DNA of 64,000 nucleotides from Aquincola tertiaricarbonis (GCF_023573145.1 NZ_CP097636.1:372001-436000), one strand, 5' to 3'; shown: positions 7,809 to 18,024, numbered from the stretch's first letter. Numbers and translations are program-made. The notes: generated from the sequence alone by a model not told the origin.

Positions 7809-10013
7809 TCAGACGGCGGTGGCCACGTCGCCGGCGAAGGTCTCGATGCCGGCAATCATCAGGTCGGGCGGAACATCCTGGGCCCAGGCGGCGGCGATGG
7901 CGGCCAGCAAGGCTTCGGTGTCGATCGGGTCGTGCGCGGCGCCGCGGCCCAGCGCCATGCGCTGCACCGGGGCCAGGCGGGTCTCGGCGCTGCCGGTGGC
8001 CAGCACCACGCGGCCATCGCGCACGAACACCGCGCGGCCGCCACGGGCGCCGGTGCCGCGGTGCTTGTCGATGGCCACCAGCTGCGGGTCGATGCCGTAG
8101 AGGATGGTGTCGCCATCGCACAGCTCGGCCAGCGCGGCCACGCGCTCATCGGCGGCGTTCAGCACCGCGGTGCCGTGCGACAGCACCACGTCCACCTGGG
8201 TGCGCAGCACCTTCACCAGCTGGTCGGGCTCGAAGAAGTCGTGCTGGGCCAGCGGCTCGCGCAGGCTGTCGGGCAGGTCGAGGTCGGTGACGATGCCGAC
8301 GTCGCAGCGGTCATAGGCCAGGCCGTCGTTGAGGATCTGCACCGGGCCGTTCTCGATCACCGCGGTGTCCACGCTGCGGCTCATCAGCAGGCGCTGGGCG
8401 CTGTCCCAGCGGGTGGCGTCGCCGCCTTCCACGCGGCGGCGCTCCAGGTACAGGCCCTCGCGGCAGGCCAGGCCTACATGGCGGCCGGCCAGCTGCAGCA
8501 GCCAAGCCACCAGCCGTGCCACCAGCGTGGTGTTGCGGGTGCCGGCCACGCCCACGATGGGAATGCGGCCGTCTTCGCCCTCGCGGAACAGGTGGTCCAC
8601 CACCGCGCGGCCCACCGGGCGCGGCATGCCCACGGCGGGCTTCAGGTGCATCAGCAGGCCGGGGCCGGCGTTCACCTCGACGATGGCGCCGCCCTGCACG
8701 TGCAGCGGGCGGCGGATGTCCTCGGCCACCATGTCGATGCCAGCGATGTCCAGGCCCACCACACGGGCGGCCAGCGCGGCCACGCGGGCCACCTCGGGGT
8801 GCACGTCGTCCGTGCAGTCGATGGCCACGTTGCCGTTGCGCTGCACCAGGATGCGCCGGCCCGCCTCAGGCACCGACTCGGGCGTCAGCCCCTGGCGCTG
8901 CAGCAGCAGGCGGATCACGCCGTCCTTCTGCAGGTCGATGAACTCCAGCGGGAATTCTTCGGCCTCGCCGCGGCGCGGGTCGGTGTTGAGCTGGTTGTCC
9001 ACCAGCGCGGTGACGTTCGACTGCCCGTCGCCGGTGATCCACAGGCTTTCGCCGCGGGCGGCGGCCACCACCTCGTTGCCTACCACCAGCAGCCGGTGTT
9101 CGTCGCCGCGGATGTAGCGCTCGACGATCACGCCGCTGCCCTCGGCGTCGGCCACGTGCCAGGCGGCTTCCACTTCCTCGCGGGTGTTGAGGTCGAGGCT
9201 GACGCCACGGCCGTGGTTGCCGTCCAGCGGCTTGACCACCACCGGCAGGCCGATGTCCTCGGCCGCTTCCCAGGCGGCGGCCGGGCTGTCGGCGGTGCTG
9301 CCTTCGGGCACCGGCACGCCGCAGGCGGCGATCAGGCGCTTGGTCAGGTCTTTGTCGCCGGCGATGTTCTCGGCGATGGCGCCGGTCTTGTCGGTCTCGG
9401 CCGTCCAGATGCGGCGCTGGCGCATGCCGTAGCCCAGCTGCACCAGGTTGCCGCCGTTCAGGCGGATGTGCGGAATGCGCCGGTCGGTGGCCGCCGAGAC
9501 GATGGAGGCGGTGCTGGGGCCGAAGTAGGTGTCGTCCAGCTGCTCGCGGATCTGCGCCACCGCGGCCGGCACGTCGAAGGGCTCGTCGTTGATGGCGGCC
9601 ATCAGCAGCCGGTGGCCGCAGGCCAGCGCGGTGCGCGAGACATGCTCGTCGCGGGCGCGGAACACCATGCGGTAGACGCCGTGCTGCGAGGTGCTGCGCG
9701 TCTGGCCGAAGCCGGTGGCCATGCCGGCCAGGTTCAGCAGCTCGATGACGACGTGCTCCAGCACATGGCCCATCCAGGTGCCTTCATCCAGCCGCTGCAG
9801 GAAGCCGCCGCGCTCGCCCACGCCGCAGTGGTGTTCCACCAGCGCCGGCAGCAACGCGCACAGCCGGGCGTTGAAGCCGGGGATCACGTTGGACGGGTGG
9901 TTCTCCAGCTCGCCGAGGTCGAGCCAGGTCTCCAGCACGGGGCGGTAGGTCCAGATGCTGGGCCCCCGCAGGTAGTTGATGCGCAGCAGCCGGATGTCTT
10001 GGAATTTGCTCAT
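7809..10013 (-). CDS. cphA': Cyanophycin synthetase paralogue CphA' with degenerate Mur-ligase P-loop
   Basis: A 734-residue homologue of the downstream cphA and first gene of the leftward operon. The N-terminal domain (LRGPSIWTYRP) and the ATP-grasp loop KPLDGNHGRG at residues 261-270 are well preserved. In the Mur-ligase-like domain, the position of the partner's GTNGKT is GTRNTT (491-496), which lacks the P-loop lysine. The C-terminal domain is also shorter. Paired cphA'/cphA genes are known in betaproteobacteria. It may perform only the ATP-grasp half reaction, or act as a partner or regulator of CphA; that is inference. The ATG at 10013 begins MSKFQDIRLLRIN. Confidence 0.9.
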   Translation of the reverse strand: MSKFQDIRLLRINYLRGPSIWTYRPVLETWLDLGELENHPSNVIPGFNARLCALLPALVEHHCGVGERGGFLQRLDEGTWMGHVLEHVVIELLNLAGMATGFGQTRSTSQHGVYRMVFRARDEHVSRTALACGHRLLMAAINDEPFDVPAAVAQIREQLDDTYFGPSTASIVSAATDRRIPHIRLNGGNLVQLGYGMRQRRIWTAETDKTGAIAENIAGDKDLTKRLIAACGVPVPEGSTADSPAAAWEAAEDIGLPVVVKPLDGNHGRGVSLDLNTREEVEAAWHVADAEGSGVIVERYIRGDEHRLLVVGNEVVAAARGESLWITGDGQSNVTALVDNQLNTDPRRGEAEEFPLEFIDLQKDGVIRLLLQRQGLTPESVPEAGRRILVQRNGNVAIDCTDDVHPEVARVAALAARVVGLDIAGIDMVAEDIRRPLHVQGGAIVEVNAGPGLLMHLKPAVGMPRPVGRAVVDHLFREGEDGRIPIVGVAGTRNTTLVARLVAWLLQLAGRHVGLACREGLYLERRRVEGGDATRWDSAQRLLMSRSVDTAVIENGPVQILNDGLAYDRCDVGIVTDLDLPDSLREPLAQHDFFEPDQLVKVLRTQVDVVLSHGTAVLNAADERVAALAELCDGDTILYGIDPQLVAIDKHRGTGARGGRAVFVRDGRVVLATGSAETRLAPVQRMALGRGAAHDPIDTEALLAAIAAAWAQDVPPDLMIAGIETFAGDVATAV

Positions 10014-10098
10014 GGGTCCGCAGGGGGTTGTGCCGCGAGGCCGGGTGATCGTGGGATTGTGCGTCGTGTGGCGACCGGGCTGTCGTCGGGCGGGGTGC

Positions 10099-10126
10099 TT
10101 GATGCGTTGCGGGCATGGTTCAGAAT
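10099..10126 (+). promoter_or_regulatory. Putative promoter of the cyanophycin-associated ABC transporter
   Basis: TTGATG (10099-10104) and CAGAAT (10121-10126) are separated by 16 bp. Each matches four of six sigma-70 consensus bases. They lie about 35 bp before the ATG at 10162, in the 148-bp divergent spacer between cphA' and the exporter gene. Confidence 0.35.
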
Positions 10127-10161
10127 CCGTCTGCCTGGCCATCGCCCGGGCCGGCCTGTCG

Positions 10162-12414
10162 ATGCAACCCCTCCAAGAACAATCTTCCACCGTCGGCGCC
10201 TCCGGCGCCCTCCACCTCACCCAGGCCTTGCCTTCGTTGCTGGCGAGCGACGAGAACGTGCTGGGCACGCTGGAGGTTGACCTCGACGCCCGCCAGCGCT
10301 TTGCGCCCGGGCTGCTGGTGCTCACCGACCGCCGCCTGCTGGCCGGCAGCGCCGACGGCTGGGCCGACTGGCCGCTGACGGCCGATTTGAGCCTGCGCCA
10401 CACCGACCACGCCGGCGTCGGCACCATCGAGCTGCACGACGCCCAACGGCGGCTGGCGCAGTGGCGCTTCACGCTGGCGGCCAACGTGCAGGCGCTGCAG
10501 TGGCTGGCGCAGGTGGAGCGGCAGCTCGACCGGCTGCACCGCAGCCCGGCGGACGATGCCGACGACCCCTTCGAGCCCGACGACTTCAGCCGCGAAGCCA
10601 CCGAGGTGCCTTCCACCTGGGTGCTGCTGCGCCTGGGGCGCTTCGCCAAGCCCTACCGCAAGCAGCTGATCGCCGGCTTTTCGCTGACGCTGGCGTCCAC
10701 CGCCGCCACGCTGGTGCCGCCCTACCTCACCATCCCGCTGATGGACGACGTGCTGATCCCGTTCCAGAACGGCCAGCGCATCGACACCTGGCTGGCGATC
10801 AGCCTGCTGGCGGGGCTGCTCGGGTCGGCGCTGCTGGCCTGGGGCCTGGGCTGGGCGCGCACCTGGCTGCTGGCGCTGGTGTCCGAGCGCATCGCCGCCG
10901 ACCTGCGCACCGCCGCCTTCGAGCACCTGCTGCGGCTGTCGCTCGACTACTTCGGCGCCAAGCGCACCGGGGACCTGATCGCGCGCATCGGCTCCGAGAC
11001 CGACCGCATCAGCGTGTTCCTGTCGCTGCATGCGCTCGACTTTGCCACCGACGTGCTGATGATCGGGATGACCTCGGCCATCCTGTTCTCCATCAACCCG
11101 TGGCTGGCGCTGGTCACGCTGCTGCCGCTGCCCTTCATCGCCTGGATGATCCACCTGGTGCGCGACCGCCTGCGCACCGGCTTCGAGAAGATCGACCGCG
11201 TGTGGGGCGACGTCACCAACGTGCTGGCCGACACCATCCCGGGCATCCGCGTGGTCAAGGCCTTTGCGCAGGAGCGCCGCGAGGCCGACCGCTTCAAGGC
11301 CGCCAACCGGCTGAACCTGGCGGTCAACGACCGGCTGAACAAGACCTGGTCGCTGTTCTCGCCCACGGTGTCGCTGCTGACGGACGTCGGCCTGCTGGTG
11401 GTCTGGGCCTTCGGCATCTGGCTGGTGTCCAACGGCAGCATCACGGTGGGTGTGCTCACCGCCTTCATCGCCTACATCGGCCGCTTCTACACCCGGCTCG
11501 ATTCGATGAGCCGCATCGTCTCGGTCACGCAGAAGGCGGCGGCCGGCGCCAAGCGCATCTTCGACATCCTGGACCACGTGTCCAACGTGCCCGAGCCCGA
11601 GCAGCCGGTGCCCCTGCAGCAGCCGCGCGGCGGCATCCGCATGCGCGCTCTGGGCTTCCGCTACGGCAGCCGCTCCATCATCCGCGGGCTCGACCTCGAC
11701 ATCCGCCCCGGCGAGATGATTGGCCTGGTGGGCCACAGCGGCTCGGGCAAGAGCACGCTGGTGAATCTGATCTGCCGCTTCTACGACGTGACCGACGGCG
11801 CGATCGAGGTCGACGGCACCGACATCCGCCGCTTCAGCGTGGCCGACTACCGGCGCCACATCGGCCTGGTGCTGCAGGAGCCGTTCCTGTTCTTCGGCAC
11901 CGTGGCCGAGAACATCGCCTACGGCCGGCCCGACGCCACCCGCGCCGAGATCATCGCCGCCGCCCGCGCGGCCCATGCCCACGAGTTCATCCTGCGGCTG
12001 CCGCACGGCTACGACTCGCTGGTGGGCGAGCGCGGCCAGGGCCTGTCCGGCGGTGAGCGCCAGCGCATCTCCATCGCCCGCGCGCTGCTGATCGACCCGC
12101 GCATCCTGATCCTGGACGAGGCCACCTCGGCGGTGGACACCGAGACCGAAGGCGAGATCCAGAAGGCGCTGGACAACCTGGTGCAGGGCCGAACCACGAT
12201 TGCCATCGCGCACCGGCTGTCCACGCTGCGCAAGGCCGACCGGCTGGTGGTGATGGACCGGGGCCGCGTGGTGGAGGTGGGTCCGCACGACGAGCTGATC
12301 GCCCGCCAGGGCCACTACTGGCGCCTCTATGAGGCGCAGGCGCGCAGGGTGGACGCCGACGACGTGACGCCCGAGCGCGAGCCCACCCACGCCGCCCACC
12401 CGGCCGGAGCCTGA
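10162..12414 (+). CDS. Cyanophycin-associated ABC exporter with PH-like N-terminal domain
   Basis: A 750-residue half-transporter with fused membrane and ATPase domains, expected to work as a homodimer in the inner membrane. Residues 1 to about 140 are an extra soluble domain. It carries a LVLTDRRLLAG stretch near 52-62, which is typical of bacterial PH/GRAM-like folds. Six membrane helices follow, then an ATPase domain with Walker A GHSGSGKST (524-532), signature LSGGERQR (628-635) and Walker B ILILDEAT (648-655). It is divergent from cphA'cphA and two bases before the DUF1854 gene. Homologues are annotated as cyanophycin metabolism-associated purely from co-occurrence, and the substrate is unknown. 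The ATG at 10162 is chosen; upstream in-frame codons look non-coding. Confidence 0.9.
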   Translation: MQPLQEQSSTVGASGALHLTQALPSLLASDENVLGTLEVDLDARQRFAPGLLVLTDRRLLAGSADGWADWPLTADLSLRHTDHAGVGTIELHDAQRRLAQWRFTLAANVQALQWLAQVERQLDRLHRSPADDADDPFEPDDFSREATEVPSTWVLLRLGRFAKPYRKQLIAGFSLTLASTAATLVPPYLTIPLMDDVLIPFQNGQRIDTWLAISLLAGLLGSALLAWGLGWARTWLLALVSERIAADLRTAAFEHLLRLSLDYFGAKRTGDLIARIGSETDRISVFLSLHALDFATDVLMIGMTSAILFSINPWLALVTLLPLPFIAWMIHLVRDRLRTGFEKIDRVWGDVTNVLADTIPGIRVVKAFAQERREADRFKAANRLNLAVNDRLNKTWSLFSPTVSLLTDVGLLVVWAFGIWLVSNGSITVGVLTAFIAYIGRFYTRLDSMSRIVSVTQKAAAGAKRIFDILDHVSNVPEPEQPVPLQQPRGGIRMRALGFRYGSRSIIRGLDLDIRPGEMIGLVGHSGSGKSTLVNLICRFYDVTDGAIEVDGTDIRRFSVADYRRHIGLVLQEPFLFFGTVAENIAYGRPDATRAEIIAAARAAHAHEFILRLPHGYDSLVGERGQGLSGGERQRISIARALLIDPRILILDEATSAVDTETEGEIQKALDNLVQGRTTIAIAHRLSTLRKADRLVVMDRGRVVEVGPHDELIARQGHYWRLYEAQARRVDADDVTPEREPTHAAHPAGA

Positions 12415-12416
12415 GC

Positions 12417-12890
12417 ATGCCCCCCGCTTCCTTCCAACTTGAACGCGACAGCTTCGGCCGCCTGGTGCTGACCACCGCCGAAGGCCAGCGCCACGAGGGC
12501 GTGACGCCGGTGCGTGCGTTTCCGCTGGGCGCGCCCGATGAGGGTGTGTCCATGGTCAGTGCCGAGGGCCGCGAGGTGGCCTGGATCGATCGCTTGGCCG
12601 AGCTGCCGGCGCCGCTGCGGGCGCTGATCGACGACGAACTGGCGCACCGCGAGTTCGCGCCGCAGATCCAGCGCATCCGCGCCGTGTCCACGTTCTCGAC
12701 GCCCAGCCTGTGGGACGTGGACACCGACCGCGGGCCCACCCGTTTCGAGCTGAAGGGCGAAGAGGACATCCGCCGCGTCGGCACCGACGGCCGGCTGATG
12801 ATCGCCAGCGGTCACGGCATCTTTTTCAACGTGCCCAACTGGCGCACGCTGGACCGCGGCTCGCGGCGGCTGCTGGAGCGGTTTCTGTAG
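12417..12890 (+). CDS. DUF1854 protein of the cyanophycin locus
   Basis: A 157-residue soluble protein of the DUF1854 family. It starts two bases after the ABC exporter stop and is surely co-transcribed and coupled. The recognisable core is the C-terminal half, with a FELKGEEDIRR segment, a GRLMIASGHGIFFNVPN segment and the terminal LDRGSRRLLERFL. There is no signal peptide or membrane segment and no catalytic motif I recognise. The family has no established activity. Its consistent pairing with the PH-ABC exporter and CphA suggests it is an accessory or regulatory subunit of that exporter, which is inference. Confidence 0.87.
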   Translation: MPPASFQLERDSFGRLVLTTAEGQRHEGVTPVRAFPLGAPDEGVSMVSAEGREVAWIDRLAELPAPLRALIDDELAHREFAPQIQRIRAVSTFSTPSLWDVDTDRGPTRFELKGEEDIRRVGTDGRLMIASGHGIFFNVPNWRTLDRGSRRLLERFL

Positions 12891-12914
12891 CGGGCGCCGG
12901 CCCCGCGAGGGGCT

Positions 12915-12943
12915 GTTGAAAAACGCGCGGGGCTGCCCCATAT
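12915..12943 (+). promoter_or_regulatory. Sigma-32 heat-shock promoter of htpG
   Basis: The -35 element GTTGAAA (12915-12921) matches the sigma-32 consensus CTTGAAA at six of seven bases. The -10 element CCCCATAT (12936-12943) fits CCCCATNT perfectly. The spacer is 14 bp, within the sigma-32 range. The promoter ends 46 bp before the htpG ATG, so htpG is very likely controlled by RpoH. Confidence 0.9.
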
Positions 12944-12989
12944 CGCAGGTCACCGGTTCAACCCTCGTTGGCAATACATTCGAACGACC

Positions 12990-14861
<1,872 letters not shown>

Positions 14862-14882
14862 CCAGGAGGGGGGCTGTCTTCC

Positions 14883-15893
14883 TCAGCCCTCCATCGCTTC
14901 GATCTGCTCGCGCAGCTGCTGCGTCTGCTGCTGCCAGTAGGCGGCGGTGCCGAACCACGGAAACGCCGCCGGGAAGGCCGGGTCGCTCCAGCGCTCGGCG
15001 ATCCAGGCGCTGTGGTGGATCATGCGCAGCGTGCGCAGCGGCTCGATCAGCGTCAGCTCGCGGCGGTCGAAGGGCATGAACTGTTCGTAGCCTTCGAGCA
15101 GCCATTCCAACTGCATCGACATCGTCGGCCGGTCGCCCGACAGCAGCATCCACAGGTCCTGCACCGCGGGGCCGTTGCAGGCGTCGTCCAGGTCCACCAC
15201 GTGCGGGCCTTCGTCGCGCCACAGGATGTTGCCGGGGTGGCAGTCGCCGTGCAGCCGCAGCTGCCGCGCCTGCGGCAAACCGTCGAACGCGGCTTGCGCC
15301 AGCGCCAGCGCGCGGGCGCTGGCATCGGCCCACAACACATCCTGCGGCTCGGGCACGAAGCGGCCGTCCAGCAGACGCTGGCGGGCGGCGGTGCCGAAGG
15401 TGGCCACGTCCAGCGTGCGCCGGTGCGCGAAGCGGGCCTGCGCACCCACCGCATGCAGGCGGCCCAGGAAACGGCCCAGCCACTCCATCACCAACGGATC
15501 TTCCAGCTCGGGCGCGCGGCCGGTGCTGCGAGGGCTCACGCCGAAGCGGTGCGGCTGCTCACCGGCGCCCAGCGTGGCCAGCGTCGGCGGGTCGCCGGCC
15601 AGCTGCACCGCCAGCGGCGCATCGGCCACCGCCTGCAGTCGGCGCGGCGCGATCACCGGCACCTCGGCCTCGGCCAGTTCCAGCGCAAAGGCGTGTTCTT
15701 CCAGGATCTGCGCATCGGTCCAGCGGCCCGGGCGGTAGAACTTGGCCACCACCACGTCGCCGTCTTCCAGGAACACCTGGAACACCCGGTTCTCGTAGGA
15801 ATTGAGCTGCAGCAGCCGGCCATCGCCGCGCAGGCCGACGGCGTCCAGCGCCTCCAGCACCAGGCCGGGGTCGAGTTCGGCGTAGCCGGTCAT
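14883..15893 (-). CDS. srkA: Stress response kinase A (SrkA/YihE family)
   Basis: A 336-residue aminoglycoside-phosphotransferase-fold Ser/Thr kinase. Family members such as E. coli YihE protect cells from stress-induced death linked to MazEF-type toxins and envelope stress. The catalytic loop HGDCHPGN lies at residues 215-222 with the catalytic Asp at 217. The metal-binding DLDD follows at 234-237. The N-terminus (LNSYENRVFQVFLEDGDVVVAKFYRPGRW) carries the ATP-binding lysine region. The ATG at 15893 starts two bases after the DUF2726 stop (TGATCATG), so the two genes form an operon. It converges on htpG. Confidence 0.92.
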   Translation of the reverse strand: MTGYAELDPGLVLEALDAVGLRGDGRLLQLNSYENRVFQVFLEDGDVVVAKFYRPGRWTDAQILEEHAFALELAEAEVPVIAPRRLQAVADAPLAVQLAGDPPTLATLGAGEQPHRFGVSPRSTGRAPELEDPLVMEWLGRFLGRLHAVGAQARFAHRRTLDVATFGTAARQRLLDGRFVPEPQDVLWADASARALALAQAAFDGLPQARQLRLHGDCHPGNILWRDEGPHVVDLDDACNGPAVQDLWMLLSGDRPTMSMQLEWLLEGYEQFMPFDRRELTLIEPLRTLRMIHHSAWIAERWSDPAFPAAFPWFGTAAYWQQQTQQLREQIEAMEG

Positions 15894-15895
15894 GA

Positions 15896-16528
15896 TCAGC
15901 GTCCGGAAGATCCGCTGCGTGCAGCGTTGGTCGAGCGGCGCCACCCCAGCAGGAAGGAGTCGATGAAACCGCTGGACTCCGGCGTGCCGGTTTGGCGATA
16001 GGCCGCCCAGGCAGGCTCGGCGGGGGCGGGTGTGGCGGCGGTGTCGGCCACCATCAGCTGCAACTCGGGGATGGTGGGCAGGGCGTGGGCCTTGCAGCGC
16101 AGGTAGCGCACCTGGCAGGCGGCCAGCACCGATTCCTTGATGCGCTGGCCCCGGCGCGACAGCCGGCCGCCGGACTCGATGTCGATCGCCGCCAGCACCC
16201 GGCCGCTGCCGGTGCACACCGCGAACGAGACGTTCAGGCTGCCCAGCAGCTCGTACCAATAGCGCAGGCTGGCCGGGTCGTTGGGGTGGCAAAAGCGCAG
16301 CAGCGGCAGCTTGGACAGCACCACGTGCGCGGGTAGGGCCTCGCGCAGCTGGCGGTAGACGCTGCGCTCCTCGGCGCTGAACACCGGACGCGGCCCCAGC
16401 GGCCATTCATCGGGCAGCACCGGCGGTCGGTTGGCAGGGCGGCGGCGGCGAAGGACCGCCACGAGGAACAGCAAGCTGCCCAGCGCGATGGCGGCCCAGG
16501 CGATCAACCAGGGCATCGACGGGTGCAT
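15896..16528 (-). CDS. DUF2726 membrane-anchored protein
   Basis: A 210-residue protein with one N-terminal membrane helix (about residues 7-25, IAWAAIALGSLLFLVAVL) followed by basic residues, so the bulk is probably cytoplasmic. The central part (FSAEERSVYRQLREAL, then a VLSKLPLLRF region and a SFAVCTGSGRVLAAIDIE region) fits DUF2726, a nuclease-like restriction-endonuclease fold found beside topoisomerase zinc fingers in other proteins. No activity is established. An alternative start is the ATG at 16516. It is upstream of srkA in the same operon, with a two-base spacer. Confidence 0.8.
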   Translation of the reverse strand: MHPSMPWLIAWAAIALGSLLFLVAVLRRRRPANRPPVLPDEWPLGPRPVFSAEERSVYRQLREALPAHVVLSKLPLLRFCHPNDPASLRYWYELLGSLNVSFAVCTGSGRVLAAIDIESGGRLSRRGQRIKESVLAACQVRYLRCKAHALPTIPELQLMVADTAATPAPAEPAWAAYRQTGTPESSGFIDSFLLGWRRSTNAARSGSSGR

Positions 16529-16607
16529 CGGTGGAGGGGGGAAGGCAAGCGGGCGATGTTAATGCCCGCTCCGCGACGCCCGGTTTCCGCGTGTACGCCC
16601 CGGCCGG

Positions 16608-17288
16608 CTACTCACGGGCGCCGCGGCCCGTGGTGCTGAAGAAGGTCTTGACCGACGACAGGCCGTCCAGCAGGGCATTGACCTGCCGCGCGTGCACCTT
16701 CAGGCGGTAGTCGATCTCACCCGCCTGCCGGCCCAGCAGCTGCTCCATGTTGGAGATCAGGTCTTCCGGCGGCAGCTTGAGGCGAGCCTCGGCCTCCGAG
16801 CCGCTGCGCTCCACCACCGCGCCGGCATTGCGTGCGATCTTGAGCATCGCCGTGTTCTCGCTCAGCGCATGGATCACCAGCGTGGAGACCCCCCGGTTGC
16901 GCGCATGCAACACCGCATGCTCGAACAGGCGGGCGCCGAAGCCGCGGCCGCGGGCCTTGTCCAGCACCGAAACGCCGAACTCGGCCGAGCGCGGCTGCCC
17001 GGGCACGGGGCTGAGCATTGCCAGGTGGGCCAGTGCCACCAGTTCGAGCCGTCGGTTGAAGATGCCGAACACCTCGTCGTGCACGAAGTCGATGCCGTCG
17101 ACGTAGCGGCCGATCTGGCTGTCCGAGGCGGCATAGCCGAAGCGCAGGTAGCGGTCGCCGTCCTTCAGCGCCAGCAGGTGTGACAGGATGCGCGGCCGGT
17201 GGCGCTGCGCCAATGAACGCACCGGCAGCCAGCGGTACCGCGCTGCCGGGCCGGGCTCGGCGGGGGAAGTGGCAGTGCGAGTGTTCAT
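16608..17288 (-). CDS. GNAT family N-acetyltransferase
   Basis: A 226-residue protein with a GNAT acetyltransferase core. The acetyl-CoA-binding motif A is visible as DKARGRGFGARLFEHA, with the R-G-x-G-x-G/A pattern. It is preceded by two beta strands (ELVALAHLAML, AEFGVSVLD) and followed by VSTLVIHALSENTAMLKIARNAGA. The substrate cannot be deduced. A C-terminal extension of about 50 residues is not part of the core. It is a single gene, divergent from rplM with a spacer of about 300 bp. Confidence 0.85.
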   Translation of the reverse strand: MNTRTATSPAEPGPAARYRWLPVRSLAQRHRPRILSHLLALKDGDRYLRFGYAASDSQIGRYVDGIDFVHDEVFGIFNRRLELVALAHLAMLSPVPGQPRSAEFGVSVLDKARGRGFGARLFEHAVLHARNRGVSTLVIHALSENTAMLKIARNAGAVVERSGSEAEARLKLPPEDLISNMEQLLGRQAGEIDYRLKVHARQVNALLDGLSSVKTFFSTTGRGARE

Positions 17289-17383
17289 GCGGACTCCGGG
17301 CGACAGCGGGGCGAATCAGTGTTTACCCTAGGAGTGTAGCGAGAGCGCCGGCCGCGCGCTGGGCAGCCATGCCCAGCCGGCTG

Positions 17384-17412
17384 CTGCACGATGCAGCAAA
17401 TGCGCATATACT
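17384..17412 (+). promoter_or_regulatory. Putative rplM-rpsI promoter with overlapping dyad
   Basis: TATACT (17407-17412) is a five-of-six -10 box. At 17-bp spacing CTGCAC (17384-17389) serves as a weak -35. A perfect inverted repeat TGCTGCA-CGA-TGCAGCA (17382-17398) covers the -35 region and could be an operator. The predicted transcript would carry a leader of about 170 nt before rplM. Confidence 0.45.
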
Positions 17413-17418
17413 CGCGGG

Positions 17419-17569
17419 CTTGCCCTCTTTGCGGACGGGGCAAGGGCGTGCACGCCGGGGCCATGTCAATGGCGCCGGCAGCGACTGAGAGGCCACCTCG
17501 CAAGAATGGCACCGAAGAAGCAGACGCGCCATGCAAGTCCGTTTTCGGGTGTGCCACAGCGGCGCACCC
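17419..17569 (+). promoter_or_regulatory. Structured 5' leader of the rplM-rpsI mRNA
   Basis: Two hairpins are visible. CTTGCCC (17419-17425) pairs with GGGCAAG (17438-17444). GGGTGTGCC (17547-17555) pairs with GGCGCACCC (17561-17569) with one G-U pair, ending 17 nt before the ATG, where it could affect ribosome access. Autoregulatory leaders are common for ribosomal protein operons; assigning that role here is inference. Confidence 0.4.
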
Positions 17570-17586
17570 CCATCGAAAGACCTCTC

Positions 17587-18015
17587 ATGAAGACCTTCAG
17601 CGCCAAGCCGGCCGAAGTGAAGCACGAGTGGCTTGTGCTCGACGCCACCGACAAGGTGCTCGGACGTGTTGCCAGCGAAGTGGCACTCCGTTTGCGCGGC
17701 AAGCACAAGGCCATCTACACGCCTCACGTCGATACCGGTGATTTCATCATCGTCATCAACGCCGACAAGCTCCGTGTCACCGGCAACAAGGCCAACGACA
17801 AGGTGTACTACCGTCACTCGGGCTTCCCGGGCGGCATCTACGCGACCAAGTTCAAGGACATGCAGGCCAAGCACCCCGGCCGCGCCCTGGAAAAGGCCGT
17901 GAAGGGCATGCTCCCCAAGGGTCCGCTGGGCTACGCGATGGTGAAGAAGCTGAAGGTCTACGCTGGTGACACCCACCCGCACGCCGCTCAGCAGCCCAAG
18001 ACGCTGGAAATCTAA
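17587..18015 (+). CDS. rplM: 50S ribosomal protein L13
   Basis: A 142-residue ribosomal protein of the large subunit that binds 23S rRNA early in assembly. The protein is full length and shows the L13 landmarks: [19 protein letters not shown], the [21 protein letters not shown] strand, and [21 protein letters not shown]. The ATG at 17587 gives the normal N-terminus MKTFSAKP. It is the first gene of the rplM-rpsI operon, and rpsI starts nine bases after its stop. Confidence 0.98.
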   Translation: MKTFSAKPAEVKHEWLVLDATDKVLGRVASEVALRLRGKHKAIYTPHVDTGDFIIVINADKLRVTGNKANDKVYYRHSGFPGGIYATKFKDMQAKHPGRALEKAVKGMLPKGPLGYAMVKKLKVYAGDTHPHAAQQPKTLEI

Positions 18016-18024
18016 GGAGCTGAG

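Noticed and set aside
5107..8100. A 997-codon plus-strand frame opposite zntB, cphA and cphA'
   Set aside because: It is rich in His, Gly and Ala repeats and shows no domain. The opposite strand carries clear cyanophycin synthetase motifs, so it is a high-GC shadow.
10120..12399. A 759-codon minus-strand frame opposite the ABC exporter
   Set aside because: It is antisense to Walker A, signature and Walker B coding sequence and has the same low-information composition as other shadows.
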